10,103 bases of DNA from Hydrogenophilales bacterium RIFOXYD1_FULL_62_11 (GTDB lineage: Bacteria > Pseudomonadota > Gammaproteobacteria > Burkholderiales > Thiobacillaceae). Every line of letters begins with the position of its first letter. The first letter of the stretch is position 1. Positions 7,990-10,103 of this stretch are shown here, piece by piece. The translations under genes and the position numbers were made by a program. The DNA lies in the NCBI GenBank assembly GCA_001802655.1, contig MGZO01000130.1, forward strand, positions 96,074 through 106,176. The letters run 5' to 3'. The notes below the pieces were generated by a model. It made no database searches and was not told the origin of the DNA. It saw only the letters and a list, made by a program, of their open reading frames with translations.

Positions 7990-8475
7990 ATGACATCCTC
8001 CAAGCAATTGCCACGACATGAATGGGCTGAAAGCCATGAACCGGAAACGATGCCCATGGTGCTGTTCCTGCACCACGCGCAGGGTCTGTCCTTCACTCTG
8101 GCGCGGACTGTTTGGACCCGGAATGGCCTGGCTCCTGCAGAGTTCGACGTGCTGGCCACGTTGCGCAATGCTCCCGCACCTCACGAACTGACTCCGACAC
8201 AACTCCAGGATTCTTTATTGATCACATCGGGTGGATTGACCAAGGTCATGCTGCAATTGGAAACCAGAAATCTGGTTATTCGCTCGCGTCATCAGACCGA
8301 CCAGCGCGTCAAGCCCATCAAACTGACCCCGGCTGGAAAACGGTTGGTGGAAAAAGCGATGAGGGAATTGGCAGCCACGTCCAGCGCGTGGGTGCGCGGC
8401 ATACTGGAGGCCAACGAGATAAGCTTGCTGACAGGAATGCTTCGCAAGCTCGCTGGGTCAGACACAAGGCAATAA
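7990..8475 (+). CDS. MarR-family transcriptional regulator
   Basis: Dimeric winged-helix DNA-binding protein of 161 residues, normal for MarR proteins, which usually repress neighbouring efflux or detoxification genes until a small ligand binds. Residues 1-45 should form the N-terminal dimerisation helices. The winged helix-turn-helix spans about 49-116: helix LTPTQLQDSLLI (67-78), recognition helix from about Ser80 to Leu95, and a beta-wing at about 98-112 with the DQR motif (104-106), a variant of the family's DxR. KLTPAGKRLVEKA (111-123) starts the C-terminal dimerisation helices. AAAAGG lies seven bases before the ATG and supports this start. The gene is transcribed away from the four-gene efflux operon, and its promoter region holds two palindromes, so it most likely controls both itself and the pump. 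Its base composition looks less G+C rich than the efflux genes, which may hint at a different origin. The ligand is unknown. Confidence 0.93.
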   Translation: MTSSKQLPRHEWAESHEPETMPMVLFLHHAQGLSFTLARTVWTRNGLAPAEFDVLATLRNAPAPHELTPTQLQDSLLITSGGLTKVMLQLETRNLVIRSRHQTDQRVKPIKLTPAGKRLVEKAMRELAATSSAWVRGILEANEISLLTGMLRKLAGSDTRQ

Positions 8476-8542
8476 TTGCCAAGCTGGCCATTCAGGTAGC
8501 AAAAGCCAATGGCCGGATTGGGTCGATCTCAGCCATTAGCAA

Positions 8543-8576
8543 ATGAAAAACGGAGCCAGATGGCTCCGTTTTTCAT
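8543..8576. terminator. Bidirectional Rho-independent terminator between marR and phosphoribulokinase
   Basis: A perfect 16-base inverted repeat, ATGAAAAACGGAGCCA (8543-8558) and TGGCTCCGTTTTTCAT (8561-8576), brackets two bases; the real loop is probably AGAT with 15 pairs closed. The A5/T5 arms supply a U run on both strands. It serves marR (stop at 8475) and the convergent phosphoribulokinase gene (stop at 8592). It contains the same AAAAACGGAGCC/GGCTCCGTTTTT core as the terminator at 1338-1365. Confidence 0.92.
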
Positions 8577-8591
8577 GATGGAGGCAAGGTC

Positions 8592-9479
8592 TTACTTGTT
8601 CTTGTTCGCAATCATCTCCTGGATGATCGGTGCCAGGATCAGCTCCATGGCGAAGCCCATTTTGGCGCCCGGCACCACGAGGGTGTTGCGGCGTGACATG
8701 AAGGAATTCGGGATCATGTTCAGCAGGTAGGGGAAGTCGACGCCCTTGGGCTCGCGGAAGCGGATGACGATGAAGCTTTCGTCCGGCGTCGGAATGTCGC
8801 GCGTGATGAAGGGGTTGGAGGTGTCGACCGTGGAGACGCGCTGGAAGTTGATGTCCGTGCGCGAAAACTGCGGGGTGATGTGATGCACGTAATCCGGCAT
8901 GCGGCGCAGGATGGTGTCGACGATCACGTCGGCCGAATAGCCGCGCTCGGCGCTGTCGCGGTGGATTTTCTGGATCCATTCGAGGTTGACGATGGGCACC
9001 ACGCCGATGCCGAGGTCGACGTGCTGGGCGACGTCGATGTCGTCGGTTTTCACCAGGCCATGCAGGCCTTCGTAGAACAGCACGTCGGAGCCGGCGGGGA
9101 CGTCTTCCCACGGGGTGAACTCACCGGGATTGAGGCTGCTGCCGAGACGCTTGTTGTGTTCGGCGGCCTCGGCATCGCTGTGGATATAGAAACGCTTTTT
9201 GCCGCCACCGGTTTTGCCGTAAGTTTCGAACAGCTCGGCCAGCTTGGCAAAGTGGTTGGACTGCGGGCCAAAATGGCTGAACGACATGTTGCCTTCGGCT
9301 TCGGCCTTTTTGACGGCTTCCTTGAAGTCGATCCTGGACAGGCTGTGGAAGCTGTCGCCTTCGATCACGGCTGCATTGATTTTTTCACGGAAAAAAATGT
9401 GTTCGAACGCGCGCTTGACGGTAGTGGTGCCGGCGCCGGACGAACCCGTGACCGCGATGACGGGATACTTCTTGGACAT
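8592..9479 (-). CDS. prk: Phosphoribulokinase, class I bacterial type
   Basis: Cytoplasmic Calvin-Benson-Bassham enzyme that phosphorylates ribulose-5-phosphate with ATP to give the RuBisCO substrate. It has 295 residues, the normal length for the bacterial class, which is typically an octamer activated by NADH. The P-loop GSSGAGTTT is at 12-20. Asp42, His45 and Arg49 in GDSFHSLSR correspond to the catalytic base and sugar-phosphate contacts known in Rhodobacter sphaeroides. FYEGLHG (135-141) is the Walker B-like strand. LEWIQKIHRD (166-175) and ILRRM (190-194) carry further family-conserved Arg/Asp residues. The redox-regulatory cysteines of plant enzymes are absent, as expected. A longer in-frame start at 9530 is rejected: the ATG at 9479 gives the family-typical MSKKYPVIAVTGSSGAG and has GGGAG seven bases upstream. 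No RuBisCO or other Calvin-cycle gene lies in the window, so it stands apart from any cbb operon seen here. cbbP is an equivalent symbol. Confidence 0.97.
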   Translation of the reverse strand: MSKKYPVIAVTGSSGAGTTTVKRAFEHIFFREKINAAVIEGDSFHSLSRIDFKEAVKKAEAEGNMSFSHFGPQSNHFAKLAELFETYGKTGGGKKRFYIHSDAEAAEHNKRLGSSLNPGEFTPWEDVPAGSDVLFYEGLHGLVKTDDIDVAQHVDLGIGVVPIVNLEWIQKIHRDSAERGYSADVIVDTILRRMPDYVHHITPQFSRTDINFQRVSTVDTSNPFITRDIPTPDESFIVIRFREPKGVDFPYLLNMIPNSFMSRRNTLVVPGAKMGFAMELILAPIIQEMIANKNK

Positions 9480-9486
9480 GCTGGGA

Positions 9487-9491
9487 CTCCC
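9487..9491 (-). promoter_or_regulatory. Ribosome binding site deciding the phosphoribulokinase start
   Basis: GGGAG on the minus strand, seven bases before the ATG at 9479, is a good Shine-Dalgarno match. No such site precedes the alternative upstream ATG at 9530. Together with the family-typical N-terminus it fixes the start. No convincing promoter or CbbR-type operator could be picked out by eye between 9492 and 9715. Confidence 0.75.
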
Positions 9492-9664
9492 TGATGGATG
9501 GGTAAGTAGATTTGAGCGAAACCTGCGCATTTTACCTGCAAGAGGTAGGCCGCGGTAGTAGAGGCGCTAAAGCCATAAGGGATCACGATGCCCCTTGTGG
9601 ATACTCCGATCCCCTACTCGAACGGGCGCATGGGGAAGTCGTATGCGCCAACAACCACGCACTA

Positions 9665-9706
9665 CCCGCGCAGGGCGGGCCTTGTCACCCGCGCGACGCG
9701 GCGCGG
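9665..9706 (-). terminator. Tandem G+C-rich hairpins after the GlcG/HbpS-like gene, possible transcription stop
   Basis: Ten bases beyond the stop at 9716, the minus strand can fold CCGCGC (9706-9701) with GCGCGG (9694-9689) across a six-base loop. A second small hairpin, CCCGC (9679-9675) with GCGGG (9669-9665), follows. There is no U tract, so these are at best pause or Rho-assisted sites. The remaining spacer to the phosphoribulokinase gene shows no gene I can support. Confidence 0.3.
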
Positions 9707-9715
9707 CTTGCTGGC

Positions 9716-10103
9716 TTACAGGGCAAATTCGAGCCGTTCTTGCAGTTTTGCCAACGCAGCCGCAGCGCAGGCGGCGTCTTTGTCCCCACCCGGCGCACCG
9801 GACACACCCACCGCACCAATCAGGCTGCCGGCGGCACGGACGGGCAATCCGCCTTCCATGACGATGAGGCCGTCGATGTGATTGAGCTCGGGGCGAATGT
9901 CGCCACGCGACGCGCGGAACTCGGTCGTATCCACCCCCGACATGATGGCCATGCCGGCTTTGCGCTCGGCGATTTCGAGGGTGTGGCGCGCCGCCAGGCT
10001 GTCGCGCAACGCGACCTGCACGTTGCCCGCGCGATCGAGCACGACGGCCGACACGCTGTAGCCGTTCTGACGACAGGCTTCGACCGAGGCCATGGCGATA
10101 TCG
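9716..10103 (-). CDS. GlcG/HbpS-like heme-binding-fold protein (DUF336), 5' partial
   Basis: The frame is open to the right edge, so the start lies outside the window; 128 whole codons are visible and about 135-165 residues are usual, so little is missing. Family features are the strand motif SVSAVVLDRAGNVQVALRDS, the helix LEIAERKAGMAIMSG, and the glycine-rich GLIVMEGGLPVRAAGSLIGAVGVSGAPGGDKDAACA segment typical of the HbpS/GlcG fold. In HbpS this fold binds heme and senses redox stress; GlcG lies in the E. coli glycolate oxidase operon with unclear function. An ATG exists at 10093, but codons before it are also open and it has no clear ribosome binding site, so I treat the gene as continuing. 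It lies 236 bp upstream of phosphoribulokinase on the same strand, with hairpins between, so co-transcription is doubtful. The specific role is unknown. Confidence 0.88.
   Translation of the reverse strand, partial: DIAMASVEACRQNGYSVSAVVLDRAGNVQVALRDSLAARHTLEIAERKAGMAIMSGVDTTEFRASRGDIRPELNHIDGLIVMEGGLPVRAAGSLIGAVGVSGAPGGDKDAACAAAALAKLQERLEFAL

Noticed and set aside
7783..8202. 139-codon minus-strand frame across marR and the intergenic region
   Set aside because: Most of it is antisense to marR, and it overlaps the promoter and operators. Only its last part could be transcribed, and that part lacks a good start.
9480..9530. Phosphoribulokinase start at 9530
   Set aside because: No Shine-Dalgarno sequence, and it adds 17 residues not typical of the family; 9479 has GGGAG at seven bases and the canonical MSKKYPVI N-terminus.

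Overview
The window is G+C rich and gene dense and looks like the chromosome of a chemolithoautotrophic betaproteobacterium, most likely Thiobacillus-like. The main pointer is a complete class I (bacterial-type) phosphoribulokinase, the Calvin-cycle enzyme that makes ribulose-1,5-bisphosphate. The other proteins (oligopeptidase A, NodT-type outer-membrane lipoprotein, MacA/MacB-like parts) fit a Gram-negative proteobacterium. The genus is an inference from remembered family resemblance, not a database result.

Layout. Positions 1-1307 (+) hold the C-terminal two thirds of oligopeptidase A (prlC), which enters from the left edge. It converges on an AI-2E-family (PerM-like) membrane protein at 1372-2583 (-), and a strong bidirectional hairpin terminator lies between them. 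Positions 2584-3038 carry no convincing gene. This stretch holds a 15-bp palindrome just ahead of the AI-2E-family gene, a patch of short inverted repeats that resembles a decayed dispersed intergenic repeat, and an A+T-rich hairpin behind the next operon.

From about 7688 down to 3039 (-) runs a tight four-gene efflux operon: outer-membrane channel lipoprotein, periplasmic adaptor, ABC ATPase, ABC permease. Successive genes overlap by 4, 4 and 1 bases. Together they form a MacA-MacB-TolC-like tripartite exporter in which the MacB ATPase and permease are separate proteins. A MarR-family regulator is divergently transcribed at 7990-8475 (+). The A+T-rich intergenic region has a good sigma-70-like promoter pointing toward the efflux operon, and two palindromes sit over or next to its -35 element. 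The simplest reading is a MarR-controlled, substrate-inducible exporter. The predicted efflux transcript would have an unusually long leader of about 215 nt, and this carries a strong ribosome binding site followed by a 7-codon mini-ORF.

Downstream of marR, a second strong terminator shares the same 12-base stem core as the first and separates marR from the convergent phosphoribulokinase gene (8592-9479, -). A GlcG/HbpS-like (DUF336) protein on the same strand runs off the right edge (9716-10103). I saw no tRNA, rRNA, CRISPR array, insertion sequence or phage gene. The coding content is conventional. The points most worth a second look are regulatory: the marR/efflux promoter, its leader, the repeated terminator core and the intergenic repeat patch.
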